In this document: positions 8,924 to 18,038 of the stretch, in pieces
How the letters are laid out: each line of letters begins with the position of its first letter
Position numbering within the stretch: the first letter of the stretch is position 1
Origin: Actinacidiphila paucisporea
GTDB taxonomy: Bacteria; Actinomycetota; Actinomycetes; Streptomycetales; Streptomycetaceae
Assembly (NCBI RefSeq): GCF_900142575.1
Contig: NZ_FRBI01000022.1
Location: 62,001 to 126,000, forward strand
DNA length: 64,000 nt
Direction of reading: 5' to 3'
Program-made: the position numbers and the translations under genes
Notes under the pieces: generated by a model
Databases searched by the model: none
What the model was told of the DNA's origin: nothing
Seen by the model: only the letters and a program-made list of their open reading frames with translations

Positions 8924-9466
8924 ATGACCGCAGCAGCACCGAGGACCGCGGCCGCCCCCGGGGCGGACTGGGAGCGCCGCAACGTCGCTCTGTGGGCGGC
9001 CGTCGAGGACTTCGCCGAGGAGGATTTCCGCGCGGCGATCGACGCCCAGGCCGGCGAGCTGCCGGAAGGCGACGGCACCGCCCTTTTCGAGCGGGCCGCC
9101 GCCTGGGACTCCACCGGCCACTCCGACCTCGCGGTCCCGCTCTACCAGGCGGCCCTCGACGCGGGCGTGCCCGGCGAGCGCCGGCGCCGCGCGGTCATCC
9201 AGATGGCCAGCTCGCTGCGCAACCTCGGCCGCCCCGAGGAGAGCGTGGCCCTGCTGACGGCGGAGCGGGAGCAGGGCCATGACCACCTGGACGACGCCGT
9301 GGCCGCCGTGCTGGCCCTCGCCCTCACCGATGTCGGCCGCGCCCGCGAGGCCGTGTCGGTGGCGGTCGGGGCGCTGGCCCCGCATCTGCCGCGCTACCAG
9401 CGGTCGATGGCCAACTACGCCCGCCTGATCGCCGAGCCGGGCCAGGAACAGTCTCCGTCGTCGTAG
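8924..9466 (+). CDS. Tetratricopeptide-repeat protein
   Basis: The 180-residue helical protein contains degenerate TPR units, for example FERAAAWDSTGHSDLAVPLYQAALDAG and a following pair with NLGRPEESVALL. TPR proteins mediate protein-protein contacts; no enzymatic motif is visible. The start at 8924 has a GGAG ten bases upstream. An in-frame ATG at 8897 would add nine residues. It is divergent from the ArsR-like regulator, which could control it, although no clear operator was identified. Confidence 0.7.
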   Translation: MTAAAPRTAAAPGADWERRNVALWAAVEDFAEEDFRAAIDAQAGELPEGDGTALFERAAAWDSTGHSDLAVPLYQAALDAGVPGERRRRAVIQMASSLRNLGRPEESVALLTAEREQGHDHLDDAVAAVLALALTDVGRAREAVSVAVGALAPHLPRYQRSMANYARLIAEPGQEQSPSS

Positions 9467-9613
9467 GGAAAGCGTTGCGCGGCCGGGGTCGGTGCCGGTC
9501 GCCGCGAAGCTGTGAAGCGCTCCGGCGGCCGAGTGCGGTCGCCGGAGCGGTTACGTTTGCCACCAGCAAGCGCCTGCTTGCAAAAGTTAGCGCAGTGGTG
9601 CACGCTCGTACGT

Positions 9614-10057
9614 ATGGCGTCACTGAAGGTCGGCAACGTCGGCGAATATCTGCGCGAGCAGCGGCGAAGCGCTCAGTTGAGCCTGCGGCAACTGGCGGAG
9701 GCGGCCGGTGTGTCGAATCCGTATCTGAGCCAGATCGAGCGCGGGCTGCGGAAGCCTAGTGCCGAGATCCTGCAGCAGCTCGCCAAGGCGCTGCGGATCT
9801 CCGCCGAGACGTTGTACGTGCAGGCGGGGATGCTCGACGCGCGGGAGCGGGATGAGCTGGAGGTGCCGGCGGCGATTTTGACGGACCCGTCGATCAACGA
9901 GCGGCAGAAGCAGGTGCTGATCCAGATCTACGAGTCCTTCCGCAAGGAGAACGCCGCCGCGGGGGAATCGCGGGCGGCGGAGGACGTGGCAAAGGAACAA
10001 GTAGAGGCGGGCCTCCCCGAGGGGCCCGCCGCCGTACGGGAGGAAACCGGAAAATGA
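9614..10057 (+). CDS. XRE family transcriptional regulator
   Basis: The 147-residue protein has a Cro/C1-type helix-turn-helix at about residues 8-62 (LREQRRSAQLSLRQLAEAAGVSNPYLSQIE), followed by an acidic, coil-prone C-terminus. The stop overlaps the ATG of the next gene by 4 bp, so the two are translationally coupled. This pairing with a heparin-binding-like protein suggests a common role, possibly at the cell surface or in development. The start at 9614 gives the natural MASLKVGNVGEYLREQRR N-terminus. Confidence 0.85.
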   Translation: MASLKVGNVGEYLREQRRSAQLSLRQLAEAAGVSNPYLSQIERGLRKPSAEILQQLAKALRISAETLYVQAGMLDARERDELEVPAAILTDPSINERQKQVLIQIYESFRKENAAAGESRAAEDVAKEQVEAGLPEGPAAVREETGK

Positions 10058-10581
10058 CGATCACCGACGACATCGTGAAGAGCCTGCGCAACCCGACCCC
10101 GCTGTACGCGGTCGCCGGCACCGCGGACCTGGCCGCCGAGAAGCTGCGCGAGGTCCCGGCGCTGATCGAAAAGCTCAAGGAGCAGGCGCCCGAGCACTTC
10201 GAGCGGATCAGGACCACCGACCCCAAGGTCGTGCAGGGCAGGGTCACCGCGGGCGCGAAGGACGCGCAGGCGAAGCTGACGGAGACCTACCGCGAGATCG
10301 ACCTCAAGGCCTTCAAGGAGATGCCCGACTTCAAGAAGCTGGGCGAGTCCGTGCAGGACCTGGCGCTGCAGAGCGTCGGCCGGGCCACCGGCTACGCGGT
10401 GAAGGCCCGCGAGACGTACGACGAGCTGGCCGTGCGCGGCAAGGGCGCCTTCGCGAGCTGGCGCGGCGAGGGCGGCGCCAAGCCCGGCGCGATCACCGCG
10501 GGCGGGACCAAGCCCGCCGCGGCCCCCAAGGCGCCGGAGCGCAAGCCCGCCGCCAAGAAGGCCGACAAGCCGGCCGAGTAG
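10054..10581 (+). CDS. Heparin-binding hemagglutinin-like (HbhA-like) protein
   Basis: A 175-residue protein that is largely helical with heptad-like charged segments (residues about 20-110) and a lysine/proline/alanine-rich C-terminal tail (APKAPERKPAAKKADKPAE). This is the layout of mycobacterial HbhA, whose Lys-rich tail binds sulfated glycans. No signal peptide is visible, as in HbhA itself. It overlaps the upstream XRE gene by 4 bp. A strong hairpin follows at 10603. In Streptomyces its function is not defined by sequence. Confidence 0.7.
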   Translation: MTITDDIVKSLRNPTPLYAVAGTADLAAEKLREVPALIEKLKEQAPEHFERIRTTDPKVVQGRVTAGAKDAQAKLTETYREIDLKAFKEMPDFKKLGESVQDLALQSVGRATGYAVKARETYDELAVRGKGAFASWRGEGGAKPGAITAGGTKPAAAPKAPERKPAAKKADKPAE

Positions 10582-10602
10582 TCGTGTGAGCCGTACACGC
10601 GG

Positions 10603-10642
10603 ACAACGGGGCCGGGCACGGATCGCGCGCCCGGCCCGTTGT
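10603..10642 (+). terminator. Rho-independent-type hairpin after the XRE/HbhA-like pair
   Basis: Arms 10603-10617 and 10629-10642 (ACAACGGGGCCGGGC against GCCCGGCCCGTTGT) pair with a single bulged G around an 11-base loop. There is no U-tract, as is common in Streptomyces terminators. Confidence 0.75.
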
Positions 10643-10725
10643 ACGCGTGCGACCGGTACGGTGGCACCCGGACGTCAGCTGACGTACGGCGGGCGGTAAG
10701 CGGATGGCAAAGGCGGGTGGACGGC

Positions 10726-11091
10726 GTGCTGGTCACACAGTTCTTCGGAGTGGTCGCCCTGATCTCCTGGGCGCTCTTCCTCTTCGCGGCCTTCGCGTTC
10801 GTCGACGCGGCCGTGCGCCGCGAGGACGCGTACCGAGCGGCGAACAAGAACAAGAAGAGCTTCTGGCTGATCATCCTCGGCATCGCCGCCGTGGTGATGA
10901 AGCTGTTCCCGATCCTGTCGTTCCTGCCGGTGATCGGCCTGGTCGCCGTGATCGTCTACATGGTGGACGTACGGCCCGCGGTCCGCGAGGTCAGCGGCGG
11001 CCGAGGTGGCGGCGCGGTGCGCAGGCTGCGCGGGCGCAGCCGCGCCAGCAGTAGCGACGGGCCCTACGGTCCGTACAACGGCCGCCGGTAA
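10726..11091 (+). CDS. DUF2516 family membrane protein
   Basis: The 121-residue protein has an N-terminal transmembrane helix (FFGVVALISWALFLFAAFAF), a charged loop with FVDAAVRREDAYRAANKNKK, and a hydrophobic pair (LIILGIAAVVMKLFPILSFLPVIGLVAVIVYMVDVRPAVREV). These are features of the small actinobacterial DUF2516 membrane proteins of unknown role. The GTG at 10726 is preferred for giving the usual MLVTQFFG-type N-terminus; a GTG at 10717 is an alternative. The tail is Arg/Ser/Gly-rich. Confidence 0.75.
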   Translation: MLVTQFFGVVALISWALFLFAAFAFVDAAVRREDAYRAANKNKKSFWLIILGIAAVVMKLFPILSFLPVIGLVAVIVYMVDVRPAVREVSGGRGGGAVRRLRGRSRASSSDGPYGPYNGRR

Positions 11092-11123
11092 GCCCGACGT
11101 ACGGCCCATCCGTACGGCTACGG

Positions 11124-12419
11124 CTACGGCTGCAGGCCGGTGCGCTCCAGCAGCACGACCGCCACGTCGTCCGTCAGCTCGCCGCCGTTCAGCTCGCGCA
11201 CCTCGGTGACGGCGGCGTCCAGCAGCGCGTCACCGTGCAGGCCCGCGGCCAGCAGCCGGGAGACCAGCCGGACCATGCCGTCCTGTTCGAGGCGCTGCGT
11301 GCCCTTGCCGACCCGGCCCTCGATCAGGCCGTCGGTGTAGAGCATCAGCCGCCACTCGCCGTCGAGCGCCACCGGTACCCGCTGCCATTCGACGAGCGCG
11401 TCGGGCAGCAGCCCGAGCGCCGGGCCGCCGTCCTCGTGCGGCAGCAGCCGCGGGACCCGGCCGGGTCCTGCCAGCAGGGGCGCCGGGTGGCCCGCCAGGT
11501 AGAGGCCGGCGCTGTGCCCGTCGGGGGCGATGTCGAGCGCGCAGAGCGTCGCGAAGATCTCGTCGTCGGCCCGTTCGTTCACCAGCACCTGCTGGAGCGT
11601 CCGCAGCAGCGCCTCGCCGCCGAGGCCGGCGAAGGTCAGCGCCCGCCAGGCGATCCGCAGTTCCACGCCGAGGGCCGCCGCGTCCGGGCCGTGGCCGCAG
11701 ACGTCGCCGATCATGGCGTGCACGACCCCGTCCGAGGTGCGGACGGTGTCGTAGAAGTCGCCGCCGAGCAGCGCGCGGCTGCGGCCGGGGCGGTAGTGGG
11801 CGGCGAAGCGCAGGTCCGCGCCCTCCAGCAGCGGGGTGGGCAGCAGGCCGCGTTCGAGCCGGCGGTTCTCCTGGGCGAGCAGCCGGGTCTCGGTGAGCTT
11901 GCGCAGGGCGAGGTCGGCGCGCTTGCGCTCGACGGCGTAGCGCACCGCCCGGGTGACGGCGGCGGCGTCGACGTCGCCGCGGGCCAGGTGGTCCTGGGCC
12001 CCGACCCGTACGGCCTCCGCCGCGCTGCCGTCGTCGGCGCCGTCGGTCAGCACCAGCACCGCGGTGTAGGGGGCGACCCGCAGCACATGCCGGACGCCTT
12101 CGAGGACGTCGGGCAGGTCGAGCAGGATGCAGTGCACGTCGTCGGTGAGCAGCCGGCCGGCGGCGGTGAGGTTGCCGGCCCGCAGGACACGGATACGGGG
12201 GCCGCTGCCGTCCTGGAACCAGGGGGCGGTGAAGACGCCCGTCGGGTCGTCGCCGACGACCAGCAGGGTCAGGGCGGGCGGTCCGTCGGCCGTGTCCTGG
12301 CGCTGGCGCGGGAGGCTCGGCGCAGGCGTGCCCGCGGTCTCGGGCGCCGCGGCGGCGGAAGGCTCCGCCCCCGGATCGGTGGCCGAGGGCCGTTCGGTGC
12401 CGCGCTTGGCAGCGGACAT
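11124..12419 (-). CDS. PP2C/SpoIIE-type phosphatase with receiver-like N-terminal domain
   Basis: The 431-residue protein has three parts. A disordered N-terminus (residues 1-45) is followed by a response-regulator-like domain (about 48-165). The C-terminal part is a SpoIIE/RsbU-type serine phosphatase domain (about 200-430), with the metal-binding stretch GGDFYD and the segment IGDVCGHGPDAA. These are conserved in PP2C phosphatases that reset anti-sigma/anti-anti-sigma partner switches. In the receiver-like part LDLPDVLEGV replaces the usual phospho-accepting segment, and Asp remains possible. The ATG at 12419 has GGAG 7 bases upstream. No partner kinase is adjacent. Confidence 0.8.
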   Translation of the reverse strand: MSAAKRGTERPSATDPGAEPSAAAAPETAGTPAPSLPRQRQDTADGPPALTLLVVGDDPTGVFTAPWFQDGSGPRIRVLRAGNLTAAGRLLTDDVHCILLDLPDVLEGVRHVLRVAPYTAVLVLTDGADDGSAAEAVRVGAQDHLARGDVDAAAVTRAVRYAVERKRADLALRKLTETRLLAQENRRLERGLLPTPLLEGADLRFAAHYRPGRSRALLGGDFYDTVRTSDGVVHAMIGDVCGHGPDAAALGVELRIAWRALTFAGLGGEALLRTLQQVLVNERADDEIFATLCALDIAPDGHSAGLYLAGHPAPLLAGPGRVPRLLPHEDGGPALGLLPDALVEWQRVPVALDGEWRLMLYTDGLIEGRVGKGTQRLEQDGMVRLVSRLLAAGLHGDALLDAAVTEVRELNGGELTDDVAVVLLERTGLQP

Positions 12420-12815
12420 CAAGCGACTCCTTTCCGGTCCCCTGAACGTTTCGAGGTCGTTCCTTTGCCTTGCTGTGCCACCCCTGGTCTCAGGTGACCC
12501 TAGTGGCTCAACCGGACGTCACGGGAGGGCGGCAGGGAAACCGTCAGTGTCATATGCGGAGGCCAGGACGGGATTTCGCCCCCGATGTGGTGATCCGCAC
12601 ATGACGCACATCACGCTCCCCTCCTGCAACCGTGCGGGGTTTCCTACCCTTTTGCGGAACCGGGGCGGGGGTTGCGGCGGGGGCCGGGCGCTGAGCAGCC
12701 GGGAGCGGGTCGGACGCCGGGGCCGGAAGCCGGTCGGGAGCGGGTCGGGAGTCGGCGCCGGGAGCGGGCCGGCGGTCGGCGCGGGGACGCGCGCCGCCGG
12801 AGAGCCCGCCGGGGG
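12420..12815. other. Intergenic region, 396 bp, no gene recognised
   Basis: This lies between the phosphatase start and the methyltransferase stop. From about 12660 it contains repeated GGGAGCGGGTCGG/GGAGCGGGCCGG-like units that produce spurious open frames on both strands. No promoter could be assigned with confidence. Confidence 0.5.
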
Positions 12816-13607
12816 TCAGCGCGGCGCCAGCGCCTCCCACGCCACCGTGACCTCCCCCTGCCGCCACCGCGCCGGCCCGTCCACCACCGGCCAGCCGCCC
12901 ACCCGCAGCGTGCGTACCGCCGCGATCCAGCGCTGCCGCGCGCCCAGCGCCGACAGCGGCGCCGCCGCGGCCCATGCCCGGTCGAAGGCGGTGAGGAAGG
13001 CGTGCACCCCTTCGCCCGGCACATTGCGGTGGATCAGCGCCTTCGGCAGCCGCTCGGCCAGGTCGGAGGGCCGGTGCAGGGAGCCGAGCCGGGTCGCGAA
13101 GGTGACCGTACGGGGGCCTTCGGGGCCGAGTGCGACCCAGACGTGCCGCCGCCCGATCTCGTCGCAGGTCCCCTCGACCAGCAGCCCGTCGGGCGCGAGC
13201 CTGGCGGTCAGCCGCTGCCACACCGCGGGGACCTCGTCCTCGGCGTACTGCCGCAGCACGTTGGCCGCCCTGATCAGTACGGGCCGCCGCCCGCCGGGCA
13301 GCGGCACCTCGAAGCCGCCGCGCACGAAGCGCAGACCGTCGCGCGTATAGGGGAGGGCGGCGGTCACCCGGTCCTGGTCGATCTCGACGCCGACGACCTC
13401 CGCGTCGGGGCGTACCCGGCGCAGCCGCGCGAGCAGCTCGACCGCGGTCCAGGGCGCAGCGCCGTAACCGAGGTCGACCGCGAGGGGGTCGTCGGTCCGC
13501 CGCAGGTGCCCGCCGTGCGCGGCCGCGATCCAGCGGTCCATCCGGCGCAGCCGGTTCGGGTTCGTCGTCCCCCTGGTCACGACTCCGACCGCCCGCTCAC
13601 CGCCCAT
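12816..13607 (-). CDS. Class I SAM-dependent methyltransferase-like protein
   Basis: The 263-residue protein shows the class I methyltransferase layout: a glycine motif with acidic lead (AVDLGYGAAPWTAVELLARL), motif II acidic residues (EVVGVEIDQDRV), and a later VLIRAANVLRQY segment. The substrate is unknown. The ATG at 13607 was preferred because it starts MGGERAVGVVTRGTTNPNR; upstream in-frame codons give a low-complexity Arg-rich extension. It is divergent from mshA with about 160 bp between the starts. Confidence 0.7.
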   Translation of the reverse strand: MGGERAVGVVTRGTTNPNRLRRMDRWIAAAHGGHLRRTDDPLAVDLGYGAAPWTAVELLARLRRVRPDAEVVGVEIDQDRVTAALPYTRDGLRFVRGGFEVPLPGGRRPVLIRAANVLRQYAEDEVPAVWQRLTARLAPDGLLVEGTCDEIGRRHVWVALGPEGPRTVTFATRLGSLHRPSDLAERLPKALIHRNVPGEGVHAFLTAFDRAWAAAAPLSALGARQRWIAAVRTLRVGGWPVVDGPARWRQGEVTVAWEALAPR

Positions 13608-13768
13608 AGGGCGAGGGTAACCGGACCCGGTTCGCGGCTTTCGCGCAGCGCCCGGGCGCCGCACTGTCAAGCGATTTCATCACGCTTCGGCAAAGCCGGA
13701 AATGGAACCCGCTCCTCCGGTGTTCGCACTGGTTGAGCGCGGGGGTACGGCTGCCGGAAGGAACGAAG

Positions 13769-15130
13769 GTGACCCAGTACACGTCCCGGTTCGGCGGGCT
13801 GCGCGACGCAGCCGGTGCGGCGGCCGCCGCGTACCGCCCGCACCGCCGGCGGGGCGGGCGGCCGGTGCGCAGGGTCGCCATGCTGAGCGTCCACACCTCG
13901 CCGCTGCACCAGCCGGGCACCGGCGACGCCGGCGGCATGAACGTGTACATCGTGGAGCTGGCCAAACGGCTCGCCGAGCGGGATATCGAGGTCGAGATAT
14001 TCACCCGGTCGACGACCGGCGCCCGGCAGCCCTGCGTCGAGCTGGCGCCCGGCGTGCTCGTACGGCACGTGGACGCCGGGCCGTACGAGGGCCTGGCCAA
14101 GGAGGAGCTGCCGGCCCAGCTGTGCGCCTTCACCCACGGGCTGATGCGGGCCTGGGCCGGGCAGCGCCCCGGGCACTACGACCTGGTCCACTCGCACTAC
14201 TGGCTGTCCGGCCACGTCGGCTGGCTGGCCGCCGAGCGCTGGGGCGTGCCCCTGGTGCACGCCATGCACACCATGGCCAAGGTCAAGAACGCCGCCCTCG
14301 CCGAGAACGACGCCCCCGAGCCGCTCGCCCGCGTCATCGGGGAGACGCAGGTGGTCGCCGCGGCCGACCGGCTGATCGCCAACACCGACGAGGAGGCCGA
14401 CGAGCTGGTACGCCACTACGCCGCCGCCCCCGGCAAGGTCGCCGTCGTCCACCCCGGCGTCAACCTCCAGCGCTTCCGCCCCGGCACCGGCCGCGCCGCC
14501 GCCCGCGCCCGGCTCGGCCTGCCGCAGGACGCGCTGATCCCGCTCTTCGCCGGCCGCATACAGCCCCTCAAGGCCCCCGACGTGCTGCTGCGGGCCGTAG
14601 CCGTCCTGCTCGACGACGACCCGGCGCTGCGCGACCGGCTGGTCGTGCCGGTGGTGGGCGGCCCGAGCGGTACGGGCCTGGCCAAGCCGGAGGCGCTGCA
14701 CAAGCTGGCGGCCAGGCTCGGCATCTCCGACGTCGTACGGTTCCAGCCGCCGGTGGACCAGGAGCTGCTGGCCGACTGGTACCGGGCGGCCAGCGTGCTG
14801 GTGATGCCGTCGTACAGCGAGTCCTTCGGCCTGGTCGCGATCGAGGCGCAGGCCTGCGGCACGCCGGTCGTGGCGGCTGCGGTCGGCGGGCTGCCGGTCG
14901 CGGTCTGCGACGGGCGCACCGGCTTCCTGGTCCCCGGGCACGACCCGCGCGACTACGCCGGGGTGCTGCGGCGCTTCGTGGACCACCCGGGGCTCGGCGT
15001 CTCGCTGGGCGACGCGGCGGCCGTCCACGCGCGCGCCTTCGGCTGGGACGCGTCGGCGGCGGACACCGCCGACGTGTACGCGGCAGCGCAGTTCGAGCAC
15101 CGCCGTCACCTACGATCGGCGCATGGCTGA
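13769..15130 (+). CDS. mshA: D-inositol-3-phosphate glycosyltransferase (mycothiol biosynthesis)
   Basis: MshA is a GT4-family retaining glycosyltransferase that joins N-acetylglucosamine to 1D-myo-inositol 3-phosphate, the first step of mycothiol synthesis, in the cytoplasm. The 453-residue product contains the characteristic [20 protein letters not shown] segment, the HSHYWLSG stretch, and the C-terminal GT4 nucleotide-sugar signature [20 protein letters not shown]. The GTG at 13769 was chosen because GGAAGG lies upstream and the N-terminus ([10 protein letters not shown]) resembles known Streptomyces MshA; a TTG at 13733 is less likely. It overlaps the YbjN gene by 8 bp. Confidence 0.92.
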   Translation: MTQYTSRFGGLRDAAGAAAAAYRPHRRRGGRPVRRVAMLSVHTSPLHQPGTGDAGGMNVYIVELAKRLAERDIEVEIFTRSTTGARQPCVELAPGVLVRHVDAGPYEGLAKEELPAQLCAFTHGLMRAWAGQRPGHYDLVHSHYWLSGHVGWLAAERWGVPLVHAMHTMAKVKNAALAENDAPEPLARVIGETQVVAAADRLIANTDEEADELVRHYAAAPGKVAVVHPGVNLQRFRPGTGRAAARARLGLPQDALIPLFAGRIQPLKAPDVLLRAVAVLLDDDPALRDRLVVPVVGGPSGTGLAKPEALHKLAARLGISDVVRFQPPVDQELLADWYRAASVLVMPSYSESFGLVAIEAQACGTPVVAAAVGGLPVAVCDGRTGFLVPGHDPRDYAGVLRRFVDHPGLGVSLGDAAAVHARAFGWDASAADTADVYAAAQFEHRRHLRSAHG

Positions 15131-15734
15131 GCGAGAAGGCCCCGCGCGGGCGGCGAACCCGGCACCGGACCCGCACCCGGACCCGGCACCGGACCCGCAC
15201 CCGGACCCGGCACCGCACCCGGACGGCGGTCCCGCGGACCCCGGCATGGCGGCCGCGGGCCGCGTGATCGAGCAGGTGCTGCGCGAGTCGGACCTGCCGT
15301 GGGAGTCGCCGCGGCCCGGCACGTACGTCACCCAACTGCCCGGCACCCGCAAGCTGTCCACCACCTGCCAGCTGATCGTCGGCCGCCACACCCTCTCCCT
15401 GAACGCCTTCGTGGTGCGCCGCCCCGACGAGAACCACGAGGCCTTCTACCGCTGGCTGCTGGAGCGCAACCTGCGCCTCTACGGCGTCACGTACGCCATC
15501 GACCACCTCGGCGACGTCTACCTCAGCGGCCGCCTGCCGCTGGCCGCGGTCACCGCGGAGGAGGTCGACCGGCTGCTCGGCTCGGTCCTGGAGAACGCCG
15601 ACGGGTCCTTCAACGTCCTGCTGGAGCTGGGGTTCGCGTCCTCGATCCGCAGGGAGTACGCCTGGCGGGTGTCGCGCGGCGAGTCCACCCGCAATCTTGC
15701 CGCGTTCACGCACCTGACGAGCGAGGTCGACTGA
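15123..15734 (+). CDS. YbjN domain-containing protein with DPHPDPAP repeat tract
   Basis: The 203-residue protein has a YbjN-type (type III secretion chaperone-like) domain from about residue 45 to the end, a fold of unknown function usual downstream of mshA in streptomycetes. Residues about 13-38 are a low-complexity tract of DPHPDPAP units made by a 24-bp DNA repeat. A TACGAT box at 15111-15116 lies 6 bases before the ATG, so a leaderless internal promoter is possible in addition to read-through from mshA. Confidence 0.75.
   Translation: MAEREGPARAANPAPDPHPDPAPDPHPDPAPHPDGGPADPGMAAAGRVIEQVLRESDLPWESPRPGTYVTQLPGTRKLSTTCQLIVGRHTLSLNAFVVRRPDENHEAFYRWLLERNLRLYGVTYAIDHLGDVYLSGRLPLAAVTAEEVDRLLGSVLENADGSFNVLLELGFASSIRREYAWRVSRGESTRNLAAFTHLTSEVD
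15157..15226 (+). repeat. In-frame 24-bp tandem repeat in the YbjN gene
   Basis: Units of CCGGCACCGGACCCGCACCC followed by GGAC recur about three times, encoding DPHPDPAP. Copy number changes would stay in frame. Confidence 0.75.
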
Positions 15735-15762
15735 CCTTCCGGCGCCTCGGCCGGGGGCCGGC

Positions 15763-17013
15763 TTACCGGACCGGCAGGTCGCGGTGCGCGGCGTCCGGCG
15801 TGACGGCCGCCTGGAGCGGGGCGGTGCGCGGCCGCAGGAGCAGGTAGTAGCCGGCGGCGGCCACCGTGCCGAGGGCGGCGCAACCGAGCCAGACGGTGTC
15901 GCGGCCGAGGTACTGCAGGGTCACGCCGCCGGCCAGCGGTCCCGCGAAGGCGGCGGCGGACCAGGCGAGGGTGAACATCCCCTGGTAGCGGCCGCGCGCG
16001 TGCGCCGGGGCGAGGTCGGCGACCACCGACATCGCGGCGGGGGCGTGCACGATCTCGCCCAGCGTCCAGACGACGACGGTCAGCGCGTAGACGGCGACCG
16101 AGGTGGCGAAGACCGTCAGGCCGATGCCCCAGGCCAGCACGAACGAGCCGGCGCCGAGCAGGACCGCGCTGCTGCGGCCGCGCAGCGCCCGGGTGACCGG
16201 CATCTGGAGGACCACGATCACCACGCCGTTGACGGCGGCGACCAGCCCGAACTGCCGCGCGCTGAGCCCGTGCTGCCCCATGTCGACAGCGAGCGTGGAG
16301 CTGGCCTGCTGCATCACCACGGCGAAAAGGAAGGTCAGCCCGGCCAGCGCCATGAAGCGCCGGTCACGCATGACGTCGACCAGGGTGACGTTCTCCCGGG
16401 GTCCGTCCGCGGCGGCCGGCGCGGCCGGCAGCGTCTCCGCCGCCTTGGCGTAGACCACGAGCGCGCACAGCGCGGTGGTGAAGGCGTCGCCGAGGAAGAG
16501 CCACAGGTAGCCCTCGGCGGCGATGAAGCCGGCGGCGGCGGCCGAGACGCCGAAGCCGATGTTGATGGCCCAGTAGTTGAGGGAGAAGGCCCGGACCCGG
16601 TCCGCGGCCGGCACCAGGTCGGCGATCATCGCGGACAGCGCGGGCCGCGAGGCGTTGCCCGTCAGGCCGACCAGGGTGGCCACGGCGGCGATGGCGAGTG
16701 GCCCGGTGACGAAGCCGAGCACGGCGGTGGTCACCGCAGCCCCGAGCTGAGCGGCCAGCAGCGTCGCCCGCCGGCCGACCCGGTCGGCCAGCACCCCGCC
16801 GAGCACCGCGCCCGCGGCCCCGCCGAGCCCGAAGAGGGCGGCGACCAGGCCCGCGTAGGCGGGGGAGTAGCCACTCTGGACGGTGAGGTAGAGCGCCAGG
16901 AAGGTGACGACGAAGCCGCCGAGCCGGTTGACCAGGGTGCTTGTCCACAGCCACCAGAACTGCCGGGGCAGGCCGCCGGTCGTCTCGCGTACCGCTCGGC
17001 TGATGGCCGCCAC
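15763..17013 (-). CDS. MFS transporter
   Basis: The 416-residue membrane protein has about 12 hydrophobic segments and the MFS loop GGVLADRVGRRATLLAAQ after the second helix. It resembles drug/metabolite exporters of the DHA1 type. The GTG start at 17013 follows GGGGGAG. Two perfect head-to-tail copies of a 13-mer lie directly upstream at 17030-17055, a plausible operator. It is convergent with the YbjN gene and divergent from the phosphoglycerate mutase gene. Confidence 0.8.
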   Translation of the reverse strand: MAAISRAVRETTGGLPRQFWWLWTSTLVNRLGGFVVTFLALYLTVQSGYSPAYAGLVAALFGLGGAAGAVLGGVLADRVGRRATLLAAQLGAAVTTAVLGFVTGPLAIAAVATLVGLTGNASRPALSAMIADLVPAADRVRAFSLNYWAINIGFGVSAAAAGFIAAEGYLWLFLGDAFTTALCALVVYAKAAETLPAAPAAADGPRENVTLVDVMRDRRFMALAGLTFLFAVVMQQASSTLAVDMGQHGLSARQFGLVAAVNGVVIVVLQMPVTRALRGRSSAVLLGAGSFVLAWGIGLTVFATSVAVYALTVVVWTLGEIVHAPAAMSVVADLAPAHARGRYQGMFTLAWSAAAFAGPLAGGVTLQYLGRDTVWLGCAALGTVAAAGYYLLLRPRTAPLQAAVTPDAAHRDLPVR

Positions 17014-17029
17014 GGGCTCCCCCTCGTTC

Positions 17030-17055
17030 AGTAACAGGCGCTAGTAACAGGCGCT
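17030..17055. promoter_or_regulatory. Tandem 13-bp direct repeat upstream of the MFS gene
   Basis: AGTAACAGGCGCT occurs twice with no spacer (17030-17042 and 17043-17055), 17 bases from the GTG start of the MFS gene. The position suggests a repressor site overlapping the 5' leader or promoter; the cognate regulator is unknown. Confidence 0.45.
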
Positions 17056-17108
17056 GGTGCTCAGCGCATATTACAGAGGGCGGTCGTGAGGTGCCACGGC
17101 ATTTCGAT

Positions 17109-17114
17109 TAGGCT
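17109..17114 (+). promoter_or_regulatory. Probable -10 box of a leaderless promoter for phosphoglycerate mutase
   Basis: TAGGCT ends 7 bases before the ATG at 17122, the spacing expected if transcription starts at or next to the start codon. No Shine-Dalgarno sequence is present. The -35 is not conserved. Confidence 0.45.
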
Positions 17115-17121
17115 CGGACGC

Positions 17122-17880
17122 ATGGCTGCTGCTGCGTACAAGTTGATCCTGCTCCGCCACGGCGAGAGCGAGTGGAACGCGAAGAACCTGTTCACCGGCT
17201 GGGTCGACGTGAACCTCAACGACAAGGGCGAGAAGGAGGCGGTGCGCGGCGGCGAGCTCCTCAAGGACGCCGGACTGCTCCCCGACGTGGTCCACACCTC
17301 ACTGCAGAAGCGCGCGATCCGCACCGCGCAGCTGGCCCTGGAGGCCGCCGACCGCCACTGGATCCCGGTCCACCGCAGCTGGCGCCTCAACGAGCGCCAC
17401 TACGGCGCCCTCCAGGGCAAGGACAAGGCGCAGACCCTCGCCGAATTCGGCGAGGAGCAGTTCATGCTGTGGCGCCGCTCCTACGACACCCCGCCGCCGC
17501 CCCTCGAAGACGGCGCCGAGTACTCCCAGAGCGACGACCCGCGCTACGCGACGATCCCCCCGGAGCTGCGCCCGCGCACCGAGTGCCTCAAGGACGTCGT
17601 CACCCGGATGCTCCCGTACTGGTACGACGGCATCGTCCCCGACCTCCTCACCGGCCGCACGGTCCTGGTCGCCGCCCACGGCAACTCCCTGCGCGCCCTG
17701 GTCAAGCACCTCGACAACATCTCCGACGCGGACATCGCCGCCCTGAACATCCCCACCGGCATCCCCCTCGCCTACGACCTCGACTCTTCCTTCCGCCCCC
17801 TGACCCCAGGCGGCCACTACCTCGACCCGGACGCCGCAGCGGCGGCGATCGAGGCGGTCAAGAACCAGGGCAAGAAGTAA
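17122..17880 (+). CDS. gpmA: 2,3-bisphosphoglycerate-dependent phosphoglycerate mutase
   Basis: This is the glycolytic enzyme interconverting 3- and 2-phosphoglycerate in the cytoplasm. The 252-residue product has the phosphohistidine motif [10 protein letters not shown] (His13), the conserved [13 protein letters not shown] loop, the [13 protein letters not shown] stretch that includes the catalytic Glu, and the second histidine in AAHGNSLRA. Length and motif order match the cofactor-dependent dPGM family. Translation probably begins at 17122, 7 bases after a TAGGCT box. A hairpin follows the gene. Confidence 0.95.
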   Translation: MAAAAYKLILLRHGESEWNAKNLFTGWVDVNLNDKGEKEAVRGGELLKDAGLLPDVVHTSLQKRAIRTAQLALEAADRHWIPVHRSWRLNERHYGALQGKDKAQTLAEFGEEQFMLWRRSYDTPPPPLEDGAEYSQSDDPRYATIPPELRPRTECLKDVVTRMLPYWYDGIVPDLLTGRTVLVAAHGNSLRALVKHLDNISDADIAALNIPTGIPLAYDLDSSFRPLTPGGHYLDPDAAAAAIEAVKNQGKK

Positions 17881-17896
17881 CACTTCTCCGCCGAAG

Positions 17897-17934
17897 CGCC
17901 CCCGACCTGCGGTCTTCTCCGCGGGGCGGGGGCG
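17897..17934 (+). terminator. Hairpin after phosphoglycerate mutase gene
   Basis: Arms 17897-17912 and 17919-17934 pair (CGCCCCCGACCTGCGG with CCGCGGGGCGGGGGCG, two mismatches) around a 6-base loop, 16 bases after the stop codon. Confidence 0.75.
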
Positions 17935-18038
17935 TCTGGCGTCCCGGGCTGCCCGAGCAGGGAGCCGGGTGCACCGCTACAGGGTGACGGCCACCCTCAG
18001 CCCGCACCATCAGCCGAGGCCCCGCCGACATGGACTTG

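Noticed and set aside
12660-12800. Repetitive GGGAGCGGGTCGG block as a regulatory array
   Set aside because: Units vary in length and sequence and fit simple GC-rich low complexity; no adjacent regulator or promoter supports function.
15157-15226. CRISPR-like short repeats
   Set aside because: The 24-bp units are contiguous, in frame and encode DPHPDPAP. There are no spacers or cas genes anywhere in the window.
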